Below are positions 31,961 through 41,134 of a DNA stretch of 64,000 bases, piece by piece; the stretch's first letter is position 1; every line of letters begins with the position of its first letter. The stretch is from DATLED01 sp963750255 (GTDB lineage Bacteria > Actinomycetota > Acidimicrobiia > Acidimicrobiales > CADCTF01). Where the stretch lies: NCBI GenBank assembly GCA_963750255.1, contig CAVVPZ010000006.1, positions 806,001 to 870,000 on the forward strand, read 5' to 3'. Position numbers and translations under genes: made by a program. The notes under the pieces are model-generated. The model was not told where the DNA came from, did not search any database, and saw nothing but the letters and a program-made list of their open reading frames with translations.

Positions 31961-32932
31961 ATGCCGCGCCGTCGACTGGGGGTCGTCCTTCTCGTGCCCG
32001 ACCCGTGGGCGGCCGAGATCGACGGCCTGCGCCGTGCCCTCGGTGATGGGGCGCTCGGACGGATCCCTGCGCACCTGACCCTCGTCCCGCCCGTCAATGT
32101 GGCCGAGGAGCGGATGCCCGAGGCGCTCGACGTGTTGCGCGGGGCCGCCGCCGAAGCCCTCCCGTTCACTGCCCGCCTCGGACCGCCGGCGACGTTCCTG
32201 CCCGTCAATCCCGTCATCTACCTGTCGGTCGAGCGTGTCGGGAGCGCCGAGGTACACCGTCTCCGTGACGCGGTGTTCTCGGGCCCTTTCGAGCGTCCGC
32301 TCACCTGGTCGTTCGTGCCCCATGTGACGCTGGCCGACGACGCCGAACCCGACCGCATCGCCGCCGCGCTCCGCTCGCTCCGCGACTTCACCGTCGATGT
32401 CGATTTCGATCGCGTCCAGGTCCTCGAAGAGGGTGAAGGACGCGCCTGGCATCAGGTTGCCGACGCGCCGCTCGGTCCGGCCGTGGTCGTCGGACGAGGT
32501 GGTCTCGAAGTCGTGTTGGCCCCGTCGCAGCGCCTCGATCCGGAGGCGGCAGCGTGGACCGAGCGGGCGTGGTCGGCCTACACGTCGGAGGCCTACGGCC
32601 ACGCAGCGCCGGATGAACCCTTCGCCATCGTGGCCCGCCGGGATGGCACCGTTGTCGGTACCGCGACGGGACAGTTCCAGCGCGACGTCGCGTACCTCGA
32701 CCGACTGGTGGTCGACGCCGACGAGCGCTCGACCGGCGTGGGATCGAGATTGCTGGCTGCCATCGAGTCGATGGCGGCCGACCGGGGGCTTCCCCGCTTG
32801 GCGTTGTTCACCCGGGCTGACGGACCGGCGCGGGCGTTCTACGAGGCGCGGGGATGGGTCGCCGCCGTGGACCTCCCCCAATGGCGCGCCGGCCACGATT
32901 TCGTCCTCATGGAACGCCGACTCGTCCGCTAG
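31961..32932 (+). CDS. 2H-phosphoesterase (LigT-like)/GNAT acetyltransferase fusion
   Basis: A 323-residue two-domain protein. Residues 1-165 are a 2H-phosphoesterase domain related to 2'-5' RNA ligase, with both H-x-T-L motifs (HLTL from His38 and HVTL from His121). Residues about 175-323 are a GNAT N-acetyltransferase with the acetyl-CoA loop ERSTGVGSRLLAAIE and the C-terminal ARAFYEARGWV. The frame is open far upstream, but ATG 31961 opens the LigT fold properly and lies after the atp terminator. The substrate of either half is unknown; the fusion suggests linked RNA or small-molecule modification. Confidence 0.88.
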   Translation: MPRRRLGVVLLVPDPWAAEIDGLRRALGDGALGRIPAHLTLVPPVNVAEERMPEALDVLRGAAAEALPFTARLGPPATFLPVNPVIYLSVERVGSAEVHRLRDAVFSGPFERPLTWSFVPHVTLADDAEPDRIAAALRSLRDFTVDVDFDRVQVLEEGEGRAWHQVADAPLGPAVVVGRGGLEVVLAPSQRLDPEAAAWTERAWSAYTSEAYGHAAPDEPFAIVARRDGTVVGTATGQFQRDVAYLDRLVVDADERSTGVGSRLLAAIESMAADRGLPRLALFTRADGPARAFYEARGWVAAVDLPQWRAGHDFVLMERRLVR

Positions 32933-32956
32933 CCCCGCGCTCGGCTGCGCCAGCGC

Positions 32957-33028
32957 GTCGGGGTGGCCGATCCGGTCGTTCGAACCCGTTGGTGTGGCCG
33001 AAACGGCGACCGTAAGGGCCACCGCAAC
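32957..33028. repeat. 72-bp palindromic intergenic repeat, copy B
   Basis: The inverted-orientation relative of the element at 19268-19339, also between two convergent genes (LigT-GNAT and glpX) and of the same length. Its reverse complement aligns end to end with copy A, including ACGGTCGCCGT, TCGGCCAC and ACGACCG blocks. A conserved position at convergent gene ends suggests transcription-termination or nucleoid function. Confidence 0.65.
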
Positions 33029-33036
33029 CGGGACGG

Positions 33037-34032
33037 TTAGCGGAAGTCGACCTGGGAGTACTCGGAGAGCTTCTCGAGCGCGTGGCGCGACTCGATGCGG
33101 CGAACGGTGCCCGACTTCGAGCGCATCACCAGCGACGAGGTGGTCGCGCCGCGGGCGTCGTAGTGGACGCCGCGAAGCAACTCGCCGTCGGTGATTCCGG
33201 TGGCGGCAAAGAAGCAGTTGTCGCTCCGTACCAGGTCGTTGCCGGTGAGGACGCGATCGAGGTCGTAGCCGGCGTCGATGGCGGCCTGGCGCTCGTCGTC
33301 ATTTCGGGGGTGCAGGAGACCCTGGAACTCGCCGCCGATGCACTTGAGGGCCGCAGCGGAGATCACGCCCTCGGCGCAGCCGCCGATCCCGAAGAGAATG
33401 TCGATGCCCGAGTCGAACCACGCCGTCGCGATGGCTGCCGGCGCGTCGCCGTGATCGATGAGGCGGATGCGAGCGCCGGCGGCCCGGATCTCGGCGATGA
33501 GGTCGTCGTGGCGGGGCCGGTTGAGCACGACGGCGGTGACGTCGCGGACGCTCTCCCCCTTGGCTTTGGCGACGGCGATGAGGTTGTCGGTGGGCGACGC
33601 GTCGATGTCGATGACGCCCTTGGCCTCGGGGCCGACGGCGATCTTGTTCATGTAGAAGATGGGGCCGGGGTCGAACATCGTGCCCCGCTCGCTGACGGCG
33701 ATGATCGACGTCGCCCCGCCCTGGCCGAGGGCGGTGAGCGTCGTGCCCTCGACGGGGTCGACCGCGATGTCGGTCTCGGGCGGCTCGCCCGTGCCGATGC
33801 GCTCACCGTTGTAGAGCATCGGCGCCTCGTCCTTCTCGCCCTCGCCGATCACCACCAACCCGTCCATGTTGACGGTAGACAGGACAACCCGCATGGCGTC
33901 GACGGCGGCGCCGTCGGCGCCGTCCTTGTCGCCTCGGCCGACGAAGCGGGAGGCAGCCAGCGCTGCGGCCTCGGTCGTGCGAACGAGCTCCATGGCCAGG
34001 TTGCGGTCGGGGGCTTGCCGGTCGGCTGTCAT
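33037..34032 (-). CDS. glpX: class II fructose-1,6-bisphosphatase
   Basis: A 331-residue GlpX-type, lithium-sensitive sugar phosphatase for gluconeogenesis, the usual FBPase of actinobacteria. Metal and phosphate motifs: VVIGEGEKDEAPMLYNGE, DIAVDPVEGTTLTALG, and IGGCAEGVISAAALKCIGG. ATG 34032 follows a minus-strand TAACGT by 7 bases; frame-open sequence to 34104 is not needed. It is divergent from the mutase gene, sharing overlapping -10 boxes. Confidence 0.96.
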   Translation of the reverse strand: MTADRQAPDRNLAMELVRTTEAAALAASRFVGRGDKDGADGAAVDAMRVVLSTVNMDGLVVIGEGEKDEAPMLYNGERIGTGEPPETDIAVDPVEGTTLTALGQGGATSIIAVSERGTMFDPGPIFYMNKIAVGPEAKGVIDIDASPTDNLIAVAKAKGESVRDVTAVVLNRPRHDDLIAEIRAAGARIRLIDHGDAPAAIATAWFDSGIDILFGIGGCAEGVISAAALKCIGGEFQGLLHPRNDDERQAAIDAGYDLDRVLTGNDLVRSDNCFFAATGITDGELLRGVHYDARGATTSSLVMRSKSGTVRRIESRHALEKLSEYSQVDFR

Positions 34033-34039
34033 GGCTCGG

Positions 34040-34049
34040 ACGTTACCCT
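34040..34049. promoter_or_regulatory. overlapping divergent leaderless promoters of glpX and the mutase
   Basis: ACGTTACCCT holds a minus-strand TAACGT (34045-34040) and a plus-strand TACCCT (34044-34049) that share the central TA. Both are exactly 7 bases from their ATG codons (34032 and 34057), the same geometry as at 21471-21480. Confidence 0.55.
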
Positions 34050-34056
34050 TTGGTCC

Positions 34057-35703
<1,647 letters not shown>

Positions 35704-35749
35704 ACCGGTTTGTCGCGGCCGGTTTGCACGCCCGGTCCGTCCCCTTTGC

Positions 35750-35755
35750 TATCGT
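35750..35755 (+). promoter_or_regulatory. leaderless -10 box before LAxTG protein
   Basis: TATCGT ends 6 bases before GTG 35762. No ribosome site is present. Confidence 0.5.
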
Positions 35756-35761
35756 GCCGCC

Positions 35762-36115
35762 GTGCGAGTGCTGCGGACCCTGTTGATCGCGACCTTCCTG
35801 GTCGTCGGCGCGGCGGCCCCCGTGGCGGCCCAGACGACGACAACGATGCCGCCTGTGCGCTCGATCCCGGTCACGCCGGCGCCCACCACGACGGCGGCCA
35901 CCACGGCGACCTCCGCCCAGGCGACCACCACGACGGTGAAGGCGACGACCCCTACGACGGCGGTGGTAGCGGCCAACAGCGACTCGTCACCCCTGGCCAG
36001 CACCGGCCTGGCGGCCGACAAGCTCGTGCCCCTCGGCTTCTTGTTGATCGGTCTCGGGGCCCTTCTCGAAGCTTCGGCTCGGCGTTCGCGCCGGGCGGCC
36101 TACTCCTTCCTCTGA
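35762..36115 (+). CDS. small secreted Thr-rich protein with LAxTG sorting signal
   Basis: A 117-residue protein. Residues 1-23 form a signal peptide (ending PVAAQ), residues 24-70 are a Thr/Ala/Pro/Val-rich linker likely to be extended or glycosylated. LASTG is at residues 78-82, followed by a hydrophobic helix (LVPLGFLLIGLGALLEA) and an Arg-rich tail. This is the LAxTG class of sortase substrates (class E sortases, common in high-GC actinobacteria). It has almost no globular portion. The frame is open to 35615 but GTG 35762 follows TATCGT by 6 bases. No sortase gene is nearby. Confidence 0.8.
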   Translation: MRVLRTLLIATFLVVGAAAPVAAQTTTTMPPVRSIPVTPAPTTTAATTATSAQATTTTVKATTPTTAVVAANSDSSPLASTGLAADKLVPLGFLLIGLGALLEASARRSRRAAYSFL

Positions 36116-36160
36116 GCTGACCGCGCCGGTCATCCCGGCGGACCGGTAGCCTCCGCGTCC

Positions 36161-36748
36161 ATGAGCGACGCGGATCTCGGCCCCGCCGGCGGAGACGACG
36201 ACCAGGACCTCGACCAGATGCTGGTCTACGAGCTCGATCCGTGGACTCCCGACGAGCGGGGTGCGCTCGACCAGCGGCTCACCGCCGCCGGCATCGTCCA
36301 CCAGTGGGAGGCGCCCACGGGCGCCGACCTGGCTGAGGGCTACGAGCCCGGCCACCCGTGGATCGAAGGCACCGACCTCCTCGTCGGGGAGCACGACGAA
36401 GCGGCGGTCGAGGCGCTGATCGACGACATCGACAGTCCGGACGCCTTGGCGGCAGAAGAGGATGACGGCGGCGCTGACGAGGCCAACTACGCCATCATGG
36501 CCAACCTCTACGTTGCCGCCGACCGGCTCAAGGACGATCCTGATGACCTGGGCGTGGCCGGCGAGTTCTTCGACGCAGCCGACGGCGCCGTGGAGACCCC
36601 GGTCCCCTTCGGGATCGACGCCGAGGTGTGGCGGCGGGTGCAGGCGCTCGCCGCCGAAGTGGCCAAAGCCATCGAAGACGACGCCGAGACCGACGTCGTC
36701 CGCTCCGGCGCACAGAAGCTGCGTGATCTGCTCTTCGGCTACGTGTAG
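36161..36748 (+). CDS. acidic conserved hypothetical protein
   Basis: A 195-residue, very acidic, soluble protein. The N-terminal half has a compact pattern (LVYELDPWTPDERGALDQRL, HQWEAPTGADL, DLLVGEHDEAAVEALID) that resembles small DUF2007-like signal domains. The second half has two predicted helices (NYAIMANLYVAADRLKDD, EVWRRVQALAAEVAKAIEDD). TAGCCT lies 8 bases before ATG 36161. Function is unknown; I recognise no firm family. Confidence 0.78.
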   Translation: MSDADLGPAGGDDDQDLDQMLVYELDPWTPDERGALDQRLTAAGIVHQWEAPTGADLAEGYEPGHPWIEGTDLLVGEHDEAAVEALIDDIDSPDALAAEEDDGGADEANYAIMANLYVAADRLKDDPDDLGVAGEFFDAADGAVETPVPFGIDAEVWRRVQALAAEVAKAIEDDAETDVVRSGAQKLRDLLFGYV

Positions 36749-36763
36749 CTCGCGACCGGCCCG

Positions 36764-36769
36764 TAGGTT
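36764..36769 (+). promoter_or_regulatory. leaderless -10 box before J-domain gene
   Basis: TAGGTT ends 6 bases before ATG 36776. The identical TAGGTT-N6-start arrangement precedes meaB at 44529. Confidence 0.5.
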
Positions 36770-36775
36770 CTGCTG

Positions 36776-37483
36776 ATGCTCCTCGCCGAGCTCGAAGTGC
36801 GCCACTCCCGGCCGTACGCCCCCACGAGGCGCGTCGCCCTCGGTCGTCTGTACCTGCCGACCAAGCCGGCCCCGGGCCACGGTGGGCTCCTCCTCGCCTC
36901 GATCGTGGCCGCCGGCGTGTCCGCGCTGGACGACGACGACCTTCTCGAACGGGTCGAGGCGCTGATCGACGACCTCCAGCGGGGGGCCAGGATCGTCCAA
37001 CCCCGGATCCTTCACCGATTCCAGGCCGACACCCACGGCCTCGACCGGAGCCACCACCGCCTCATCGGGACCGACGACGGTCGGCTCGAACTCGACATCG
37101 ACGGTCACGGCGCCGTGCTCCCACAGATCCTCGGGGCCGCTTACGCCGCGGGACAGCTTTCGTACGTGGCGCGAGGCGAGACGTTCCGCCTGCTCCGGCG
37201 GGCCACGCGTTGGACGGGTGGCATCGACGACCGGCTCCTCGCGTTCCTGACCGGGGATGAGGCGGGCAGCTTCCGTCGTCGAGGGCTGCCCAACGACGAG
37301 CGGTGGGCCTTGTCGATGCTCGGCTTCGATCCCGGTATGGAGCCAGCCCGCAGTGAGATCCAGCGCAAGTTCCGCAATCTGATCCGCGAGTCGCACCCCG
37401 ATCACGGCGGCGAGAGCGAGGGCGCCGGCCAACGCATCCAGGATCTCACCGAGGCCCGACGCATCCTCCTCCAGACGGCATGA
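36776..37483 (+). CDS. protein with C-terminal J domain
   Basis: A 235-residue protein. The last 65 residues are a J domain: ALSMLGFDPGMEPARSEIQ, then the HPD motif in LIRESHPDHGGE and the closing helix IQDLTEARRILL. A J domain stimulates Hsp70 (DnaK) ATPase. The N-terminal 165 residues are an unknown domain (RRVALGRLYLPTKP; AAYAAGQLSYVARGETFRLLRRA). This C-terminal J arrangement is typical of small actinobacterial co-chaperones with unknown clients. Its TGA overlaps the next start (ATGA). Confidence 0.85.
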   Translation: MLLAELEVRHSRPYAPTRRVALGRLYLPTKPAPGHGGLLLASIVAAGVSALDDDDLLERVEALIDDLQRGARIVQPRILHRFQADTHGLDRSHHRLIGTDDGRLELDIDGHGAVLPQILGAAYAAGQLSYVARGETFRLLRRATRWTGGIDDRLLAFLTGDEAGSFRRRGLPNDERWALSMLGFDPGMEPARSEIQRKFRNLIRESHPDHGGESEGAGQRIQDLTEARRILLQTA

Positions 37484-38055
37484 GGGCGGGCCTGTTGTTG
37501 ACGCCGGGCGCAAGCGCCACCCGCGAGCAGCCGTCGCTCGTCGCCATCGACGACGCGGTCAGCGCTCTCGGCGTCGCCGTCGAACGGATGGACTTCCCCT
37601 ACACGCTCGCCGGCCGGCGGGCGCCCGACCGACCGCCCAAACTCCTCGCCGCCGTCGAGGAGGGAGCCGCCGGTCTCATCGAGCGGGCCGGCATCGATGC
37701 GGGTGCGCTCTTCCTCGGCGGTCGATCGATGGGAGGACGGATCTGTTCGATGGCCGTCGCCGGTGGTCTTCCGGCCAAGGGACTCGTACTGGTGTCGTAC
37801 CCGCTCCACCCGCCCGGACGTCCCGATCGCCCGCGCACCGAGCACCTCCCGGCGATCGAGGTTCCCTGCCTGTTCGTGTCAGGCACCCGCGACACGTTCG
37901 GGACGCCAGCCGAACTCGAGGCGGCGACAGCGACGATCCCAGGCGCGGTGACCCACGTCTGGATCGAAGGAGGCGACCACGGCTTACGGAGGAAGGACGC
38001 CGTCGTCGCCGAGGCTGTCAGCGAGTGGGTGGCGAGGATCCTGGCTCGGGGCTGA
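37480..38055 (+). CDS. alpha/beta-hydrolase of the KANL3/Tex30-like type
   Basis: A 191-residue alpha/beta-hydrolase. The nucleophile elbow is GRSMGG in LFLGGRSMGGRICSM, the acid is Asp in FVSGTRDTFG, and the His is in EGGDHGLRR. This compact group includes TEX30 and KANL3 homologues, predicted esterases of unknown substrate. ATG 37480 overlaps the preceding stop. The last 72 bases overlap, tail to tail, the end of the BY-kinase gene on the other strand. Confidence 0.88.
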   Translation: MRAGLLLTPGASATREQPSLVAIDDAVSALGVAVERMDFPYTLAGRRAPDRPPKLLAAVEEGAAGLIERAGIDAGALFLGGRSMGGRICSMAVAGGLPAKGLVLVSYPLHPPGRPDRPRTEHLPAIEVPCLFVSGTRDTFGTPAELEAATATIPGAVTHVWIEGGDHGLRRKDAVVAEAVSEWVARILARG

Positions 38056-39525
38056 CCGTCGCCGGAGCGGGCCGCCCCCCGCCCGGCGGGCCTTGGCCCT
38101 CGTGTCGTCGACGGCGTAATAGGACGGTCGGGGGGCGGGCTCGGTCCGGTTCAACACGACGCCGATGGGTTGTGCGCTCACCTGTCGCAGGCCGTCGACG
38201 AGTTGGCGGACCGGGCGACGCTTCGACTTCTCGGCGTCGACGACGACGATGGTCGCGTCGCACTGCGAGGCGATGGCGAGGGCATCGGCGAAGAGGATCG
38301 AAGCCGGAGTGTCGACCACCACCAACTCGGCCCACGTCATGCCGTCGAGCGCTTCGCGGAACGAACGACCCCCCAGCAGTCCGGCAGGATCGCCGACGGG
38401 AGCGCCGCTCGGGACCACACGCAACCATCCCTCGACCAAGTGTCCGACGCCAGCCTCGGCGTCGCGGCCTGACAGCGCCTCGCTCAACCCTGGCGACCGG
38501 GGAAGGTGGAGCTTCTCGTGGAGCACCGGTCGCCGCAGGTCGCCGTCGATGAGCACGACCGGCACTTCGAGCGCGGCGGCCTCGCGGGCAAGATTGAGGG
38601 CGGTCGACGTCTTGCCCGTGCCCGGCTCGACGCTCACGATGGCCAGGGTGCGCAGCCGCTCGGAGGTCGACATGAACATGAGCGCCGTCCGCAGGGTGCG
38701 GAAGGCCTCGACGACCTCGGCGCCGCCGGCTCGGGGGATCTCGGCCAGGACAGGAAGTCCGGTCACCCGCGTGACCTCCTCGGCTGGCCTCTCGGTGCTG
38801 AACCGATCGCTCAGCGCCTCGACCAGCACGGCGAGCACCGAGAAGGCCACCAATGCGAGGAGGAACGTCAACAGACCGTCGCGCTCGGGGGTCGGAGCCA
38901 CGGGCTGGTTGGTGGCCCGCGCCGGGGACACCACCTCGGCCCGATCGAAGGGGACGAGGCGGGCATCGGTGAGCGCACGCGTCAACTCGCCGTAGCGGGC
39001 CAACAAGGCGGTGCGCAGGGGGGCGTCGGCAGCAAGGTCGCGCGAACTGAGTTGGCGCTGGACGTCGTCCAACTCGCCTGCCGTCGGGCCGATCGTGTCT
39101 TGACGGGCGGTCTCCTGCCGGGTGCGGACGGTGGTGCTCAACGCCTCGGCCACTGCGCCGGCCAGTTGTTCGGCCCGACGAGGCGACGAACCGTCACCGG
39201 CGATCTCGACGAAACCGTCGTCGGAGGCCGACGTCCGCACGTCGTCGCGCGCGGTCGACGCCCCGACGCGCAGGTTGGCCTGCTCGGCGGCCAAGGCAAC
39301 GACCGGCCGGGTGCGGGCGAGGATGGCGTAGGAGCGGGCCAAGCGGGCGGCGACCCCGGCGTCGGCGTCGGCTCGGCCCGGGGTGACGGCGACGATGGCC
39401 GTCGCCCGGTACTCGCGTGGAGCCGAGTCGCTCCGGACGTAGACGATGCCGCCGAGCACGAGCGCGGCAGCAAGCACGCGCCACTTGCGCCGCCAGACCA
39501 CCCGCACGTACTCCGAACCGGCCAT
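37984..39525 (-). CDS. polysaccharide co-polymerase/BY-kinase fusion (Wzz plus tyrosine autokinase)
   Basis: A 513-residue membrane protein. The Wzz-like part spans residues 1-260: first helix WRVLAAALVLGGIVYV, an extracytoplasmic coil-rich region, then a second helix LTFLLALVAFSVLAVLVEAL. The BY-kinase part follows with Walker A VEPGTGKTSTALNLA, Walker A' VVLIDGDLRRP and Walker B LVVVDTPAS. The C-terminus has only a YY pair (RPSYYAVDD), not the usual tyrosine cluster. Such proteins set polysaccharide chain length. ATG 39525 overlaps the upstream stop (TGATG). No glycosyltransferase cluster adjoins it. Confidence 0.88.
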   Translation of the reverse strand: MAGSEYVRVVWRRKWRVLAAALVLGGIVYVRSDSAPREYRATAIVAVTPGRADADAGVAARLARSYAILARTRPVVALAAEQANLRVGASTARDDVRTSASDDGFVEIAGDGSSPRRAEQLAGAVAEALSTTVRTRQETARQDTIGPTAGELDDVQRQLSSRDLAADAPLRTALLARYGELTRALTDARLVPFDRAEVVSPARATNQPVAPTPERDGLLTFLLALVAFSVLAVLVEALSDRFSTERPAEEVTRVTGLPVLAEIPRAGGAEVVEAFRTLRTALMFMSTSERLRTLAIVSVEPGTGKTSTALNLAREAAALEVPVVLIDGDLRRPVLHEKLHLPRSPGLSEALSGRDAEAGVGHLVEGWLRVVPSGAPVGDPAGLLGGRSFREALDGMTWAELVVVDTPASILFADALAIASQCDATIVVVDAEKSKRRPVRQLVDGLRQVSAQPIGVVLNRTEPAPRPSYYAVDDTRAKARRAGGGPLRRRSAPSQDPRHPLADSLGDDGVLPP

Positions 39526-41043
39526 CAGGTCGAGGGTAGTGGCGGGGCGTCCTCGGGGTTGAGGTCCTCGAGCTCGCGATGGGCCGTCTCGGGGTAGGCG
39601 ACGAGCACGAGGACGGCGAGGATGGCCGGACCGACGGCAAGCACGGCGATGATCGGTGCCAGCGGCCGTCCCTCTCGGACGAGCAGCCCGATGACGACCA
39701 GTCCGAGCACGCTGCCGGCCCGGCCGAGGCCACTGATGATGCCGTTGGCTCGTCCCCGGAGCGAGGTCGGGAACAGCTCGGGACCGTAGACGCCGAGGGC
39801 GGGCACGGTCACGGCGCCGATGATCGAGCCGGCCACCGACCAGGCCCAGATGGCCCAGCCGGTCGACACGAACATGGCCACCGTGCAGCCCACGCCGCCG
39901 ATGATGCCGACGGCGGCGACGATGCGGCGACCGCGCACGTCGGCCAAGCGACCCCCGGCCACGATGCCGATGCCGCCCCACACGTTGGTCCCGATCGTGA
40001 ACAGGCTGATGCGAGCGGCGGAGAAGCCGCGCTCGCGTCGGAGGAACACCGACTGGTATTGCGCTGCCGGGGCCAGGAAGACGGCGAAGAGCAGCGCGCT
40101 CGATGCCGAGCAGCCACAGGCGGTTGCCGTGACCGCTCAACCCGACCGTCTCGTGCGGGGCCCGGAAGCGCCGACTCTCGGGCAGCGAGCGGCCGAACCA
40201 GGCGACGAGCGGAAGTCCGAGCAAGGTGAGGGCGAAGAGGACACGCCAGCCGCGCCCGCCCCCGAGATCGGCGACGGGGAGGGCGAGGAGTGCGGCCCCG
40301 GCCCCGAGCGAACCGACGATGGCCAACAGGCTCACGGCATAGGCCCTGGCTCCAGCGGGCATCTCCTCGGCGGCGAGGATCGAGACGAGGATCAGAGCGC
40401 CGGTGAGGAAGCCTCGGCCCACGACCTGGAGGGCGATGAGCACCTCGAGGTTGGGGGCGACGGCGGTGAGTGCGTTGAGGATGCATCCCGCCGATATGGC
40501 CGCCAACGTCACCGACCGTCGGCCACGACGATCGGCCAGTGCCACCACGAGCAACGCAACCACGAAGTCTCCTCGGGCGGCGGCGAGAGCGAAGCTCTGG
40601 GCCGAGGCGGAGAAGCCGAGTTCTTCGCGAGCGAATTCGATCGTCTGACCCAGGAGCACCCCGGGGTAGGCAGCCACCGCGGTGAGGGCGCCGAGGGAAC
40701 CCAACATGGCCGCGGCCCGAAGGTCCATCGTCTCGGGCGGCGCCCACCAGGGGTGCCGGCCGGGCGAACCGAGGCGAGCCAGCACCCTGCGGTACGGCAG
40801 CGCCAGCATCCACCCCAGGAACGGGAAGACGAATCGGTACTCGACGGTCTGAACCACATCGGCCTCGTCGGTGCCGGGTATCGGCGCGGCCTCGACCTGA
40901 CGGCGGTAACCCTCGACCGGTCCGTTGATCGCCGTGAAGGTGCCGCCGCCGCACGCCTCCTCGACCACGAGACCGTGACGGGGGACCAGGATCTCCGCCA
41001 GGCGCTCCTGCGGGACACGAGCAGACGTGGTGAGCCTCGGCAA
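39525..41043 (-). CDS. MFS-type transporter with N-terminal extension (one apparent frameshift)
   Basis: About 505 residues if one +1 shift is corrected. The first part (from TTG 41043) has an 80-residue non-membrane extension (RLAEILVPRHGLVVEEACGG, VQTVEYRFVFPFLGWML). Membrane helices follow, including LVVALADRRGRRSVTLAAIS, the MFS loop 2-3 motif. Near 40091-40097 the reading frame changes: reading GAGCGCGCT then CTCTTCGCC instead of GCTCTTCGC restores LFAVFLAPAAQYQSVFLRRE and the second half (GGRLADVRGRRIVAAVG; ELFPTSLRGRANGII). It resembles sugar or metabolite porters. The start is uncertain. It is co-transcribed with the BY-kinase gene. Confidence 0.82.
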
Positions 41044-41134
41044 AGTGGAGGTGAGTGTACGGCTCGACCGGCGCCCGACCGCGACACGGCGATGGCGGAC
41101 AAGGCGATGGCGGCGGCTCGGGGATAATGGGCGG

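Noticed and set aside
33082..34056. 325-codon N-terminal extension of the mutase gene on the plus strand
   Set aside because: It is the antisense of glpX, is compositionally a GC-frame shadow and starts far from the conserved mutase N-terminus.
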